Shown: positions 36,147-46,477, counted from the stretch's first letter. The stretch is DNA of 64,000 nucleotides from CAWBOY01 sp963790585 (GCA_963790585.1 CAWBOY010000004.1:62001-126000), one strand, 5' to 3'. Made by a program: numbers and translations. Notes: generated from the letters alone by a model not told the origin.

Positions 36147-37120
36147 GCTCCGTAGAAAACCTTCACCCGGACCGATCCAGCATGAGGTTTAGGGTCAAAG
36201 CAAGCAACCACCCATCTCGAGATTCACTAGGAAAACCCAGGCCCGCTACCGACGTCGCTAAACGTCGCTTGATCATCGAGTTCACAGTCTCAGCCTGCCA
36301 ACGTTGGCCATAGCCTCCATGTTTCTTGTCCAAACGCTGACGCATCTGCCGCCGGTATCGGCCGCTCGGCGGAGTTCGACTCGGGCGGCCGTGGCTGGCA
36401 GGCATAAAGGATTTCACGCCGTGCTGCTCTCGAGCGTAACAGTGGTTCGGCTCCGAATCATAGCCGGCGTCCGCCACGATTCGCTCCGGCCGAACGGTGG
36501 CCAAGGTCTCATCCATCAGGCCGACGAAGCGATCGACGTCAGGGTGTGGCCCCCGACTGGTAGCTACGCCGAGGATCGCATGCGTGTCGGTATCGACACT
36601 GAGTTCCAGCTTGAGAAAGCGCGTGTAGCGTACGGTTTGCTTCGTTGCTGCCCCCTTGCCGCGTCGCCGGATGAAGTAGCGGCTGGCGTGACCGCAGTCC
36701 ATGCCGGTCGAGTCAAAGGCAGCTCGTCGCACCCGTCGGCGACGGCCGAGAAACCGCCGCACGGTGGCATGGAGAAGCCGCCGGGCGCGGGGCCGCCGGA
36801 GCAGACGCACGCTGGCCTTTTGGAGTGTAGTGAAATGTGGGATGTGTGTCAGGCGCAGCACCCGTCGGAGGTCCGACAGGTCGCGTAAGAGCTGGACGAT
36901 GCCACGGTAGTCTGTCTTGAAAAAGACCTTGAGAGTCAAGCAGGCGAAGAGTTGGTGTTGTGTGTAGCGTTTGGGGCTGAAGCGGTTGGCAAAGGCGCGC
37001 AATGTCTTGCGAGCGACGGTCAAAGCCCGCTGCGCCACGGCAATTGGCGATTTGGTTGTAGTGACTCATAATGCATTATACGGCCCAATTGACGGTGCAG
37101 CTGGGGGTTTTCTACGGAGC
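36147..37120 (-). mobile_element. IS5-family-like insertion sequence, 974 bp, intact ends
   Basis: Perfect 15-bp terminal inverted repeats: GCTCCGTAGAAAACC at 36147-36161 and its inverse GGTTTTCTACGGAGC at 37106-37120. They enclose a single DDE transposase gene on the minus strand. Both flanks carry the phrase AACCTGACC (left flank ...GAACCTGACCT, right flank AAACCTGACCCC), so the element sits in the local GGTCAGGTT repeat; I see no clean target duplication. Confidence 0.88.
36163..37038 (-). CDS. IS5-family-like DDE transposase
   Basis: 291 residues. The N-terminal part (RFSPKRYTQHQLFACLTLKVF, YRGIVQLLRDLSDLRRVL) is the DUF772-type helical region; catalytic acidic residues are in AAFDSTGMDCG, IVADAGYDSEPNH and WQAETVNSMIKRRL. 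The annotated start is GTG at 37038. Just upstream, in another frame, ATG at 37069 reads MSHYNQIAN, a plausible native N-terminus, so there may be a one-base break near 37040. A decayed copy of its 3' end lies at 33593-33825. Confidence 0.92.
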   Translation of the reverse strand: MAQRALTVARKTLRAFANRFSPKRYTQHQLFACLTLKVFFKTDYRGIVQLLRDLSDLRRVLRLTHIPHFTTLQKASVRLLRRPRARRLLHATVRRFLGRRRRVRRAAFDSTGMDCGHASRYFIRRRGKGAATKQTVRYTRFLKLELSVDTDTHAILGVATSRGPHPDVDRFVGLMDETLATVRPERIVADAGYDSEPNHCYAREQHGVKSFMPASHGRPSRTPPSGRYRRQMRQRLDKKHGGYGQRWQAETVNSMIKRRLATSVAGLGFPSESRDGWLLALTLNLMLDRSG

Positions 37121-37135
37121 AAACCTGACCCCTTT

Positions 37136-39097
37136 GTGCGCCGTGCCAAGGCGTGACTTTTCAGTGGGTGCGAATCCCACCCGGCAACTGGTCGTTCCAG
37201 CCGGTAGCAATCGGAGCGGCAGTGGAGGTAACGAAACTGTCGAAGCCTTCGATGGAAAGGGTCGTTTGAGCGACTCCGCGAGCAGGCAGGCCGTAACGTG
37301 AGTGAACGCTGAGCAGGCCTCGAAACGGGTAATGTGGTAGCCGACCCAGCAAAGGGATGGGGAAGGCCGCAGACGCGAGGATACAGGGGGAACGACTTTA
37401 GCCCCACCCGCGTTGCCACCGGGGTAATGGCGACGGCATGTCGGCATAGGAAAGTTAACGCAACACGGGAAACCCCCTGCGGTGGCAGCAGTGCCAACCG
37501 GACGCCCGCGAGGGACAGGCCGGGCCGCTTGGGGTGGCGGAGAGGCTCGTAGTACCGCTGAAGCCGGGTAACGCCGGTGGAGGGAAGGGGCCTTGGTTCA
37601 AGGACAGCGTCCGAAGGAAAGAGAGCCAGGAGATTGGTGATGAGCCTAACACCTCCCGATACGGTTCGGAAACTCCAGGAGACGTTGCATGCCAAAGCGA
37701 AGAGAGCACCCACCTATCGGTTCTATGCGTTGTACGACAAGGTGTACCGGGCCGATGTGCTGGGCCATGCGTACCTGTGCTGTGCCGCTAACGACGGCGC
37801 GGCGGGGGTGGATGGCCAGACGTTCACGGACATCGAGGAGTACGGGCTGGACCGTTGGCTGGGTGAACTGACGGAAGAACTCCGAAACAAAGCGTATCGC
37901 CCGCAAGCAGTCCGACGGGTGTACATACCGAAGTCGGATGGCAAACAGCGACCGTTGGGCATTCCAACGATCCGCGACCGTGTCGTGCAGATGGCTGTGT
38001 TGCTCGTCTTGGAGCCGATCTTCGAGGCGGACTTGCAGCCGGAACAATTTGCTTATCGGCAAGGCCGAAGCGCTCTGGACGCGATCGAGCAGGTCCAATT
38101 GTTGCTAGACAACGGGCATACGGAGATTGTCGATGCGGACTTGAGTGGGTACTTCGATAGCATCCCCCACGCCGAGTTAATGGCATCGGTGAGCCGACGG
38201 CTTAGTGACGGGCTACTACTGGCCCTGATCAAAAGCTGGTTGGAGGCACCGGTGGAAGACCTTGGAGATCGTGGGGACAAGCGTCGAACGACTCGCAACA
38301 AGGACGAGGGTCGCGGCACCCCGCAAGGGGGCGTGCTCTCGCCGCTGCTGGCGAATCTCTACATGCGTCGCTTCGTGCTGGGCTGGAAGACAAACGGGCA
38401 TGCCAATCGTCTTGAGGCGCGTATCGTCAATTATGCGGACGACTTTGTGATCTGCTGCCGTGGTACGGCTCTTGAAGCCGAGGCGGTGATGCGGCGCATG
38501 ATGTCGAAGCTGCGGTTGACGGTGAACGAGACGAAGACCCGGGTTTGCCGCTTGCCGGACGAGACGTTTTCGTTTTTGGGTTACACGTTCGGTCGGAACT
38601 GGTCGCCGAAGACGGGGCGTAGCTACATCGGTCCCCGTCCGGCCGTCAAGAAGATCCACGGGATCTGTGAGGTGATCCGCGATCAGACCAGCCGAACGTG
38701 GCAGTGGTTGTCTTGCCGGGCGTTAATAACTCGCGTCAACAGCCGACTGGTGGGCTGGGCGAACTATTTTTGTCTCGGTAACACGGCCCCGGCCATGAAG
38801 CAGGTGATGGCGCACACCTGTCAACGGCTCCGTCAGTGGCTGGGTCGGAAGCACCGCGTGCAGGGTACGGCCCGACAGTGTTATTCGGATCGTTACCTGC
38901 GTGAGGACCTGGGATTAGTGTGGCTTCCAGGGCGACCGCGACCTCGCGTCTTGTGAGCGAACGCATGAGTTACCTTGTCCGAGAGCCGGATGCCTTAATA
39001 GGGCCCGTCCGGTTCGACGAGCGGGAAGTGGAAACGGGGCATGGCCGGGAGATTGAGGCACCGGCCAACGAAAGGGCCGGATACCGCTGGACTCGAC
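37136..39097 (+). mobile_element. Group II intron with maturase gene (boundaries approximate)
   Basis: The 5' end GTGCGCC at 37136 starts a typical domain I (GTGCGCCGTGCCAAGGCGTG, then GGGTGCGAATCCCACCC). The reverse transcriptase gene lies in domain IV. After it, 38983-39015 reads GAGCCGGATGCCTTAAT... GTCCGGTTC, the catalytic domain V hairpin with AGC base and closing GGTTC. Domain VI follows, with ~GGCCGG pairs, and the end is placed at GACTCGAC (39097), uncertain by several bases. The intron begins only 15 bp from the right end of the IS5-like element. Confidence 0.85.
37640..38956 (+). CDS. ltrA: Group II intron reverse transcriptase/maturase
   Basis: 438 residues from the ATG at 37640; an upstream ATG at 37577 lies in structured intron RNA. 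It splices and mobilises its host intron. RT blocks are VYIPKSDGKQRPLGIPTIRD, FAYRQGRSALDAIEQ, IVDADLSGYFDSIPH, GTPQGGVLSPLLANLYM and the active site NYADDFVICC, then FSFLGYTFG. The maturase (X/GIIM) region is RALITRVNSRLVGWANYF and SDRYLREDLGLVWLPGR. There is no C-terminal HNH endonuclease domain (no Cys-rich end), so movement would rely on single-stranded or replication-fork DNA. Intact frame. Confidence 0.95.
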   Translation: MSLTPPDTVRKLQETLHAKAKRAPTYRFYALYDKVYRADVLGHAYLCCAANDGAAGVDGQTFTDIEEYGLDRWLGELTEELRNKAYRPQAVRRVYIPKSDGKQRPLGIPTIRDRVVQMAVLLVLEPIFEADLQPEQFAYRQGRSALDAIEQVQLLLDNGHTEIVDADLSGYFDSIPHAELMASVSRRLSDGLLLALIKSWLEAPVEDLGDRGDKRRTTRNKDEGRGTPQGGVLSPLLANLYMRRFVLGWKTNGHANRLEARIVNYADDFVICCRGTALEAEAVMRRMMSKLRLTVNETKTRVCRLPDETFSFLGYTFGRNWSPKTGRSYIGPRPAVKKIHGICEVIRDQTSRTWQWLSCRALITRVNSRLVGWANYFCLGNTAPAMKQVMAHTCQRLRQWLGRKHRVQGTARQCYSDRYLREDLGLVWLPGRPRPRVL

Positions 39098-39247
39098 CTA
39101 AACCACCGCGCCACTTCTCGACTCTACTATTCTCCATCGTCACATGCACGCCGATCATTAGGGGGACCACGGTGAGCGCAAGCCCGCAACGACGGCGGAT
39201 AGTGGACGCAGAAAGAGACGCGCAGAAAGAGGACGTAGCCTCGCGTT

Positions 39248-39356
39248 GTGGCACGGTCTCCTGACCGTGCCAATCTTTCCGACCGCATGTCTTCCCGAAT
39301 TTTACCGAACGGAGACCTTCAGTCAGACCGCGTGGCACGGTCAGGAGACCGTGCCA
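39248..39356. repeat. Pair of GTGGCACGGTCTCCTGACC palindromes in inverted arrangement
   Basis: GTGGCACGGTCTCCTGACCG(TGCCA) at 39248-39272 and GTGGCACGGTCAGGAGACCG(TGCCA) at 39332-39356. Each is an imperfect palindrome and the two are inverse complements. Related short palindromes lie inside 21956-22148. Confidence 0.7.
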
Positions 39357-39380
39357 TAACGGTGTGATTTGTACAATCCC

Positions 39381-41388
39381 TCACTTCGCCAACGAATCAA
39401 GCCACAGCTTCGCCACAGCGTCGGTCGGCATGCGCCAGTCGCCGCGCGGGGACAGGCTGATTGAGCCGACTTTTGGGCCGTCGGGGAGACAGGAGCGCTT
39501 GAACTGTTGATTGAAAAAACGCCGCAGGAACAGCGCCAGCCAATGGCGGATCTCGTCGGTGGTGTATTGGACATCGAACTTTGCCTGGGTCGCCAGAAAG
39601 AGAATCTTCTCTGGCGGCGCGCCATAGCGCAGGAAGTGAAATAGAAAAAAATCGTGCAGTTCATAAGGACCGATCGTGCTCTCGGTCAGTTGGCCGGAGG
39701 CGCCATCGGCACCGAGAGGCAGCAGCTCCGGGGAGATGACGGTAGCGACGATATCGAGCAGGGTCTTGGCCGCCTCGCCTTCGAACTCGTTGCGCGCGGC
39801 CCAGCCGACAAGGAACCGTACCAACGTTTTCGGAATGCTGGCATTGGGGTTGTACATGCTCATATGATCGCCATTGTAGGTACACCAGCCGAGTGCCGAT
39901 TCGGACAGGTCCCCGGTGCCGACGACGAAACCGCTGTTCATGAGGACGCTGGTCCTCATGCGCGCTTGCACATTTTCAAAGACGAGATCGTCGTGTCGGT
40001 CGGTCGGCACCTGGCGCAGCAGGTCGGCGAAGGCTGCGACGTCGAGTCCTTCCAAAGGGATGCCGAAAGGCCGATGGCCGAGCGCCCGCATCTCTTCGAG
40101 GCAAAGATTGCGAATATCGATTTCCTTGGCACTGACACCGAGCTGTCGCATCAGTGCTTGGGCGTTGACGCGGGTGCGACTGCTCGTGCCAAAGCCGGGT
40201 AGCGTCAGGGCGTGGATCTGCGAACGAGGACATTGGATCAGGTCCATCGTCTTGCAAGTCACGAGCAGGGCCAGCGTCGAATCGAGCCCGCCCGAAACGC
40301 CGATCGCCACCGATGGCTTGCCGATATGCTCCAGCCGCTTGGCCAATCCGGCCACCTGCGTTTGAAAGATCTCCTCACACCGCTCGCGCAATTGAGCCTG
40401 ACCTTGTGGCACGAAAGGGTGAGCGTCGATCGTGCGCACCAGCTGATCGGGAACTTTAGCGGTCGGATTGATCGCAAATGGTATTTGGAAATACGATTGA
40501 TTGCCGCCCGTTCGTTCGAGACAGGAAAAGAAACTGTTGTTCTTCTGGCGATCCGAGAGCAGTCGATCGAGATCGACGTCGGCGACGAGCAACGCCGAGT
40601 CGCGCTGAAAGCGCCGAGCCTCCGCGAGGAGAACACCATTCTCGGCGATCAAGCAATGGCCACCGAAGACGACGTCGGTTGTCGATTCCCAAACGCCGCT
40701 TGCCGCGTAGAGATAAGCCGCCATGCAACGGCCCGACTGATTCTCGACGAGCTGACGGCGGTAATTGGCTTTCCCAATCACTTCATTGCTGGCGGAGAGA
40801 TTGACAAGCACGGTCGCGCCGGCCAGGGCTTGGCCACAGCTCGGCGGGATCGGCACCCACAGATCCTCGCAGATCTCGACGCCGATTTTGAGGTTCTCGA
40901 AATCGGTCGCGGTGAAGAGACGATCGGTGCCGAATGGGATCGACCGGCCAAAGAGCGTAATGGCTCCGCTGGTCGACTGGCTCGCCGGCGCGAACCAGCG
41001 TTCCTCGTAAAACTCTTTGTAATTCGGCACATATGACTTGGGAACGATGCCGAGCACCTTGCCTCGATGGAGCACGGCTGCGCAATTGAAGATCTGATTA
41101 TCGAGCGCGAGCGGCAGGCCGACGATGGCGACGCCGGAGAACACCCCTGTCGCGGTCGCGTCGAGCAGCGTTTTCAAACCCTCCAGCGCCGCGCAGCAGC
41201 GTTGATTGCTGAAACAGGTCGGCACAGGTGTAGCCGGTGAGCGCCAGCTCGGGAAAGACCAGGACCGCGACCGCCTCGTCCTCCGCGCGCCGCATGAGGC
41301 CGACGATTTGATCGGCGTTGAAGAGACAGTCAGCGACCCGCAGGATCGGCGTAGCCGTGGCTACACGCACAAAACCGTATTGAAGCAT
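39381..41388 (-). CDS. nadE: Glutamine-dependent NAD(+) synthetase (frame broken near 41190)
   Basis: About 668 residues, the size of two-domain NadE. It converts nicotinate adenine dinucleotide to NAD, using ammonia released from glutamine by its N-terminal nitrilase domain: catalytic Glu in VFPELALTGYTCADLF, Lys in VPKSYVPNYKEFYEERWF and Cys in GVEICEDLWVP. The synthetase domain has the P-loop IGVSGGLDSTLALLV, GTSSRTRVNAQALMRQLG, GTGDLSESALGWCTYNGDHMSMYN and the end ALFLRRFFNQQFKRSCLPDGPK. The start MLQYGFVRVATATPILRVAD and the first ~63 residues are in another frame; the switch near CGCCGCGCAGCAGCG is probably an indel. Cytoplasmic. Confidence 0.93.
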
Positions 41389-41572
41389 GGCTCTCTCAAA
41401 TCGTGATTATCACGACGGCGTTTCGGTTAGTTTACGACCTCGCGCTCCGAGCCTGTGAACAAACCGCGCTCGAGCGCTATTTTTCCATTGATCCTGCCGC
41501 GTGCATCCTCACAATGAAGGAACGTCGTGGATCGCTTGACGTGCATCGACCAAGTTCTCTCCCGGAGTTTCC

Positions 41573-44500
41573 ATGAGCCGTGTTCTGTTGCTCGTCTGCC
41601 TGATGGGTGGTCTTGCTCTCGTCGCTCCCGCGGCCGACCTGCAGTCGACCGAGCCGCCTGGGGGTGTATTGCCCGTCGGTTCTGACGGCAAGCCGCTCAA
41701 CCTCGACTTCGAGACCGGCACGCTCAAGGACTGGAAGGCCGAAGGCGAAGCCTTCAAGGGCCAGCCGGTCAAGGGCGATCTCGTCGCCAAGCGCCGCACG
41801 GACATGAAGAGCCAGCATCAAGGACAATACTGGATCGGCGGCTTTGAACTCCTGGGCGACAAAGCGGAAGGAACGCTCACGTCGGTCGCTTTCAAAGTGA
41901 CGCATCCCTGGGCTTCGTTCCTCATCGGCGGCGGCCCGCATGCGACGACCTGTGTCGAGCTCGTTCGCAAAGATAACGGCGAAGTTTTCCATCGCTCCTC
42001 CGGTGCCGAAGACGAGACCATGCACCGCGCAGCCGTCGATCTCAAGTCTGTGATGGGCAAAGAAATCTTCATCCGCCTTGTCGACAAGCATACCGGACAT
42101 TGGGGACACGTAAACTTCGATGATTTCCGTTTTCACACGGAGAAACCCAAGGTCGCCGCGCCGGTTGTTATAACACCCGACGTTTACAAATATGCCGGTC
42201 TGCCGCCCGACAAGGCGGCCAGCGTCATGACCGTGCCCGAGGGCTTCGATGTCAAGTTGTTCGCCGGCGAGCCTGATGTCGCTCAACCGATCGCGTTGTG
42301 CCTCGACGACCGCGGCCGCGTCTGGGTCGCCGAGGCGTATTCGTATCCGATTCGCCGGCCCGACAAGGAAGCGAAGGATCGCATCGTCATTTTTGAGGAT
42401 ACCACGGGCAAAGGAACCTTCGATAAACGCACCGTCTTCATGGAAGGGCTGAACCTCGTCAGCGGCCTGGAAGTCGGCTTCGGCGGCGTCTGGGTCGGAG
42501 CGGCGCCATACCTTATGTTCATCCCCAGAAAAGACGGCGAAGATAAGCCATCCGGCCCGCCGCAAATCCTGCTCGATGGCTGGGCCTATCAAGACACGCA
42601 TGAGACGCTGAACACGTTTTCATGGGGCCCAGATGGTTGGCTCTACGGCTGTCACGGCGTCTTCACGCATTCGCGCGTCGGCAAGCCGGGGACGCCGAAT
42701 GCTCAGCGCATACCGATCAACGCCGGCGTCTGGCGCTATCATCCGACCAGGCACGTCTTCGAGGTCTTCGCCGAAGGGACGAGCAATCCCTGGGGCCTCG
42801 ACTTCAACGATTTTGGCCAGGCCTTTTGCGAGGCCTGCGTCATCCCGCATCTCTTCCACATGATTCAGGGCGGCCGTTTTCAAAGGCAGGCCGGCAATCA
42901 TTTCAACCCCTACACCTACGACGACATCAAGACGATCGCCGACCATCTGCACTATGTCGGCGCCAATCCGCACGGCGGTAACAATCGCTCGGACAGTCTC
43001 GGCGGCGGTCACGCCCACTGCGGCACGATGATCTATCTCGGCGGCTCGTGGCCGACGGAGTACCGCGACAACATGTTCATGGGCAACATCCACGGCAAGC
43101 GCCTCAATGAGGATATTCTCAATCCGAAAGGCTCCGGCTACGTCGGCGGTCATGGTCCTGATTTTCTGCTGGCCAACGACGAATGGGCCCGCTTCATCAA
43201 CTTCCGCTACGGCCCCGACGGCAACGTCTACCTCATCGACTGGTACGACAAGCAAGCCTGCCATACTGGACAACCGGAGATTTGGGATCGCTCGAATGGC
43301 CGAGTTTACAAAGTCAGCTACCGCGGCACCAAGTTCGTCCAGCCTGATTTGCGCAAGCTCTCGGACAACGAACTCGTCGATCTGCAATTGAACAACAACG
43401 ATTGGTTCGTCCGCCACGCGCGCCGGCTGCTGCAAGAGCGGGGCGGCAATCCAAAGGTGCATGAGGCGTTGGATGCCATCGCTTTCGGCCATCCCGATGA
43501 GACGCGGCGCCTCCGTGGCCTCTGGGCGCTCCACGTCACCGGCGGTCTGACGCCCGAGCGCATCAGCAAAGGGCTCGTCGACAAGGGCGCCCACATCCGC
43601 GCCTGGACGATCCAGCTCGCCCTCGAAGGCGGCAAGGCGTCCACGGAATTGTTAGCCAAACTCGGCGAACTGGCGCGCATCGATCCGTCGCCGGTCGTGC
43701 GCTTGTACCTGGCTTCCGGAATGCAAAGGCTGCCGCTCGGACAGCGTTGGAACGTGCTGGAAGGACTCTTGGCTCATGCCGAGGACGCGACGGATCACAA
43801 TTTGCCGCTCATGTATTGGTACGCCGCCGAGCCGCTCGGCGGCACGGATCCGGGCAAGGCCCTCGCCCTGGCTACGCAGGCCAAACTGCCGTCGATCCTG
43901 GGATATATGATTCGCCGCATCGGTGCCAATGGCACTCCGGAGACGCTCCAGCTCCTCGTGTCCGCGCTGGCGAAGTCCAGTGATGCTTCAGGGCAATTGA
44001 CGTTCCTGCGTGCTATCAACGAAGTCCTCAAAGGGCGGCGCCAGGTGGCGATGCCTCCAACCTGGCCCGAGGCCTTCGTCCGGTTGCAACAGAGCGACAA
44101 CGCCGAAGTGCGTTCGCAGGCGCTCACGCTGGGCGTGACTTTCGGCGACTCCAAGGCCTCGGCGGAAATGCGTAAAGTTCTCGCGGATGACAAAGGCAAC
44201 CTCGGCACTCGGCGCAGCGCTCTGAACGCGTTGTTGGCCGCGCAGGATAAAGAGTTGCCGGCACTCCTGCAAAAGCTCGTCGCGGAGAAAGGCCTGAAAG
44301 GCGACGCCATCCGTGCCTTGGCCTCCTATGACGATCCGAAAACGCCTAATATCATTCTCGACGCCTACGGCAGCCTGACGCCCGAGGAGAAGCGCGACGC
44401 GCTCAATACCTTGGCCGCACGCGTCCATTATGCGCAGGCACTCGTGCAAGCGATCGATACGAAAAAGATTGCCCCGTCCGATGTCTCGGCCGACGTCATT

Positions 44501-45592
44501 CGGCAGATTCGCAACCTGAAAGACGCCGCGCTCGACAAACGGATCGCCGACGTCTGGGGAATTGTCCGCACGACGCCCGCCGATCGTCTGCGACTCATCA
44601 CCGGGCTGCGGCAGAAATTGACGATGCCGTCACCGATCAAGCCGGACCTGGCCCTGGGCCGGGCTGTGTTCGCCAAGACATGCCAGCAGTGTCACACGCT
44701 CTACGGCGTCGGCGGCAAAGTTGGCCCTGAGATTACCGGCTCGAATCGCGCCAACCTCGACTATTTGCTGGAGAATATCCTCGATCCGAGCGCTGTCATT
44801 CCCAAGGAATATGCCGCGACGATCCTGGATCTGAAAAATGGCCGCGTCATCACCGGGATCGTCCGCGGCGAGACACCGGCGGCGCTGACCGTCGTGACCG
44901 CCACCGAAACGCTGACAGTAAGCAAAGACGACGTCGCCGAAAGAAATCAGAGCCCCCTGTCGATGATGCCCGACGACCTCCTCAAACCGCTCACGGACGA
45001 GGAAGTCCGTGCCTTGTTCGCATACCTGCAAAATCCGACGCAGACGCAGATCCTGGCCACCAAGGACAACGCCAAGGATTTCTTCAACGGCAAGGACCTC
45101 ACCGGCTGGGACGGCGACCCCAAGCTCTGGAAAGTCGAAAACGGCGAGATCGTCGGCAAGACGACGGGGCTAAAAAAGAACGACTTCCTCAAGAGTCAGC
45201 TGGTCGCCAAGGACTTCCGCCTCACCGTCAAAGTGAAGCTAACCCCCGACAAGGAAAACAGCGGCATCCAATTCCGCAGCGAGGCTTTGCCCGACGGCGA
45301 AATGCGCGGCCCACAAGCCGACGTCGGCAAAGGCTGGTGGGGCAAGCTCTACGAAGAGAGCGGCCGCGGCATACTCTCCGATAAACCGGGCGATCCATTC
45401 GTCAAACAGGACGAATGGAACGACTATGAGGTCCTCGCCGAGGGCAGCCATATTCGCACCTGGATCAACGGCAAACCGTGCGTCGATCTCGACGATCCGA
45501 AAATCTCGCGGCGCGGTATTTTTGGACTCCAGATTCACTCCGGCGGTCCAATGGAAGTGCGGTTCAAGGATCTGAAATTAGAGGTTAAGTAA
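41573..45592 (+). CDS. PVC-type dehydrogenase with CxxCH heme domain and C-terminal DUF1080
   Basis: 1339 residues, exported (MSRVLLLVCLMGGLALVAPA). Order: an N-terminal jelly-roll-like module (~40-200; FASFLIGGGPHATTCVELV region); a beta-propeller dehydrogenase-like domain of the TIGR02604 type (~215-600; VPEGFDVKLFAGEPDVAQPIAL, GRVWVAEAYSYPIR, TSNPWGLDFNDFGQAF); HEAT-like helical repeats (~620-1000); a heme domain of the TIGR02603 type with one CQQCH (VFAKTCQQCHTLYGVGG) ending MMPDDLLKPLTDEEVRALFAYL; and a DUF1080 domain (~1155-1339; FFNGKDLTGWDGD, GIQFRSEALPDGE, WINGKPCVDLDDPK). These planctomycete proteins are thought to oxidise sugars or other polysaccharide products in the periplasm. 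Intact frame. Confidence 0.92.
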   Translation: MSRVLLLVCLMGGLALVAPAADLQSTEPPGGVLPVGSDGKPLNLDFETGTLKDWKAEGEAFKGQPVKGDLVAKRRTDMKSQHQGQYWIGGFELLGDKAEGTLTSVAFKVTHPWASFLIGGGPHATTCVELVRKDNGEVFHRSSGAEDETMHRAAVDLKSVMGKEIFIRLVDKHTGHWGHVNFDDFRFHTEKPKVAAPVVITPDVYKYAGLPPDKAASVMTVPEGFDVKLFAGEPDVAQPIALCLDDRGRVWVAEAYSYPIRRPDKEAKDRIVIFEDTTGKGTFDKRTVFMEGLNLVSGLEVGFGGVWVGAAPYLMFIPRKDGEDKPSGPPQILLDGWAYQDTHETLNTFSWGPDGWLYGCHGVFTHSRVGKPGTPNAQRIPINAGVWRYHPTRHVFEVFAEGTSNPWGLDFNDFGQAFCEACVIPHLFHMIQGGRFQRQAGNHFNPYTYDDIKTIADHLHYVGANPHGGNNRSDSLGGGHAHCGTMIYLGGSWPTEYRDNMFMGNIHGKRLNEDILNPKGSGYVGGHGPDFLLANDEWARFINFRYGPDGNVYLIDWYDKQACHTGQPEIWDRSNGRVYKVSYRGTKFVQPDLRKLSDNELVDLQLNNNDWFVRHARRLLQERGGNPKVHEALDAIAFGHPDETRRLRGLWALHVTGGLTPERISKGLVDKGAHIRAWTIQLALEGGKASTELLAKLGELARIDPSPVVRLYLASGMQRLPLGQRWNVLEGLLAHAEDATDHNLPLMYWYAAEPLGGTDPGKALALATQAKLPSILGYMIRRIGANGTPETLQLLVSALAKSSDASGQLTFLRAINEVLKGRRQVAMPPTWPEAFVRLQQSDNAEVRSQALTLGVTFGDSKASAEMRKVLADDKGNLGTRRSALNALLAAQDKELPALLQKLVAEKGLKGDAIRALASYDDPKTPNIILDAYGSLTPEEKRDALNTLAARVHYAQALVQAIDTKKIAPSDVSADVIRQIRNLKDAALDKRIADVWGIVRTTPADRLRLITGLRQKLTMPSPIKPDLALGRAVFAKTCQQCHTLYGVGGKVGPEITGSNRANLDYLLENILDPSAVIPKEYAATILDLKNGRVITGIVRGETPAALTVVTATETLTVSKDDVAERNQSPLSMMPDDLLKPLTDEEVRALFAYLQNPTQTQILATKDNAKDFFNGKDLTGWDGDPKLWKVENGEIVGKTTGLKKNDFLKSQLVAKDFRLTVKVKLTPDKENSGIQFRSEALPDGEMRGPQADVGKGWWGKLYEESGRGILSDKPGDPFVKQDEWNDYEVLAEGSHIRTWINGKPCVDLDDPKISRRGIFGLQIHSGGPMEVRFKDLKLEVK

Positions 45593-45602
45593 AGAGAGAC
45601 AA

Positions 45603-45665
45603 TTGTGGTGGCACGTTTCCAACGTGCCGGAGTTGTGGTGGCACGTTTCCAACGTGCCACCACAA
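45603..45665. repeat. GTGGCACGTTTCCAACGTGCC palindrome, tandem pair
   Basis: GGTGGCACGTTTCCAACGTG(CC) occurs twice in direct order 11 bp after the PVC gene stop; each unit is itself palindromic and the second extends to GTGGTGGCAC / GTGCCACCAC. It lies between convergent genes and may serve as a bidirectional terminator. Confidence 0.7.
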
Positions 45666-45682
45666 ATGTTTGACGCAACCTC

Positions 45683-46477
45683 TTACCTCGACAATTCAAT
45701 CCCGAAGTAAAGCTCCGTCGAATCCGTACCTGAGCGTGCGTCTTGCAAAAACGATTCCCAGTGTCGTTTCGCGCCGAGCTTGAACTTGCCGTTGTCGCCC
45801 AGGGGGAAGGCTAACCGAATATCCTGGTTGATCGATTGCTTGTCGTAAGGAGTCAGTGCGGGAATCATGCTCCCCTCGTATTCGAGACCGACGCCGGCGA
45901 CGAGAGAGAGTCGGCCTTGGACTTCGAGCAACCACTCCGATTTTTCGCGCGTCCGGTCTGTTCGGAACGGATCGGTATATGTAAGCGACGGCCCGCTGCG
46001 CAACTGTACTTCGCCGTCTCCCAACAACGACAGCGGGAGCTTGCACGCCACGCCCGTTCGACCATTGACTTTTGCATCGGCTTGCGCCGCTTCATCACTA
46101 TTGGCACCGAGTTGCCCAAAAACAAAGAACTGGCCTGTGAGGGAATAGCGCCAGGAGTCGTCCCGTTTCCAGGCGCGCTGCCTAACCTGATCGTCCCATA
46201 CAGACGCCGGGTCGAAGTCATTAAGAGTGACCTGCGACGTGACGGTGCCCCACTCGCCGTCACTCTTGGTCTGCACTTTCCGCGTGGGGGTGCTCCCCTG
46301 CCGCAGCGCCCACGGCATGTCATCGAGCACGAGCGTTGGCACCTTTGGCGCCAGATCGACGATGGGCGCGGACGAATCTTGGGCGCGCACCGACGCCGGC
46401 GGCACCGCCACTAAATAAGCCGAGAGGCACAGAGAGACTCGCGCCAGCCCTCGTCCTAGAAAGCGGCATCGTAGCAT
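45683..46477 (-). CDS. Exported outer-membrane-like protein of unknown function
   Basis: 264 residues from the ATG at 46477, with AGGAGG upstream. Signal peptide ending near LVAVPPASVRAQ. The mature part is rich in amphipathic beta segments (WRYSLTGQFFVFGQLG, EVQLRSGPSLTYTD, SEWLLEVQGRLSLVAGVGLEYEG, KFKLGAKRHWESFL) and ends STELYFGIELSR, resembling the final strand of a barrel though without a terminal aromatic residue. Outer-membrane location is inferred; there are no known motifs. It is convergent with the PVC dehydrogenase and divergent from the DtxR-type regulator. Confidence 0.8.
   Translation of the reverse strand: MLRCRFLGRGLARVSLCLSAYLVAVPPASVRAQDSSAPIVDLAPKVPTLVLDDMPWALRQGSTPTRKVQTKSDGEWGTVTSQVTLNDFDPASVWDDQVRQRAWKRDDSWRYSLTGQFFVFGQLGANSDEAAQADAKVNGRTGVACKLPLSLLGDGEVQLRSGPSLTYTDPFRTDRTREKSEWLLEVQGRLSLVAGVGLEYEGSMIPALTPYDKQSINQDIRLAFPLGDNGKFKLGAKRHWESFLQDARSGTDSTELYFGIELSR

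Noticed and set aside
36137..37132. Target-site duplication around the IS5-like element
   Set aside because: Both flanks contain AACCTGACC, but offset and as part of local GGTCAGGTT repeats, so a true duplication cannot be claimed.
37577..37639. Upstream ATG extending the group II intron maturase
   Set aside because: The extra 21 residues lie in structured domain IV RNA and do not resemble RT N-termini; the ATG at 37640 gives the usual start.
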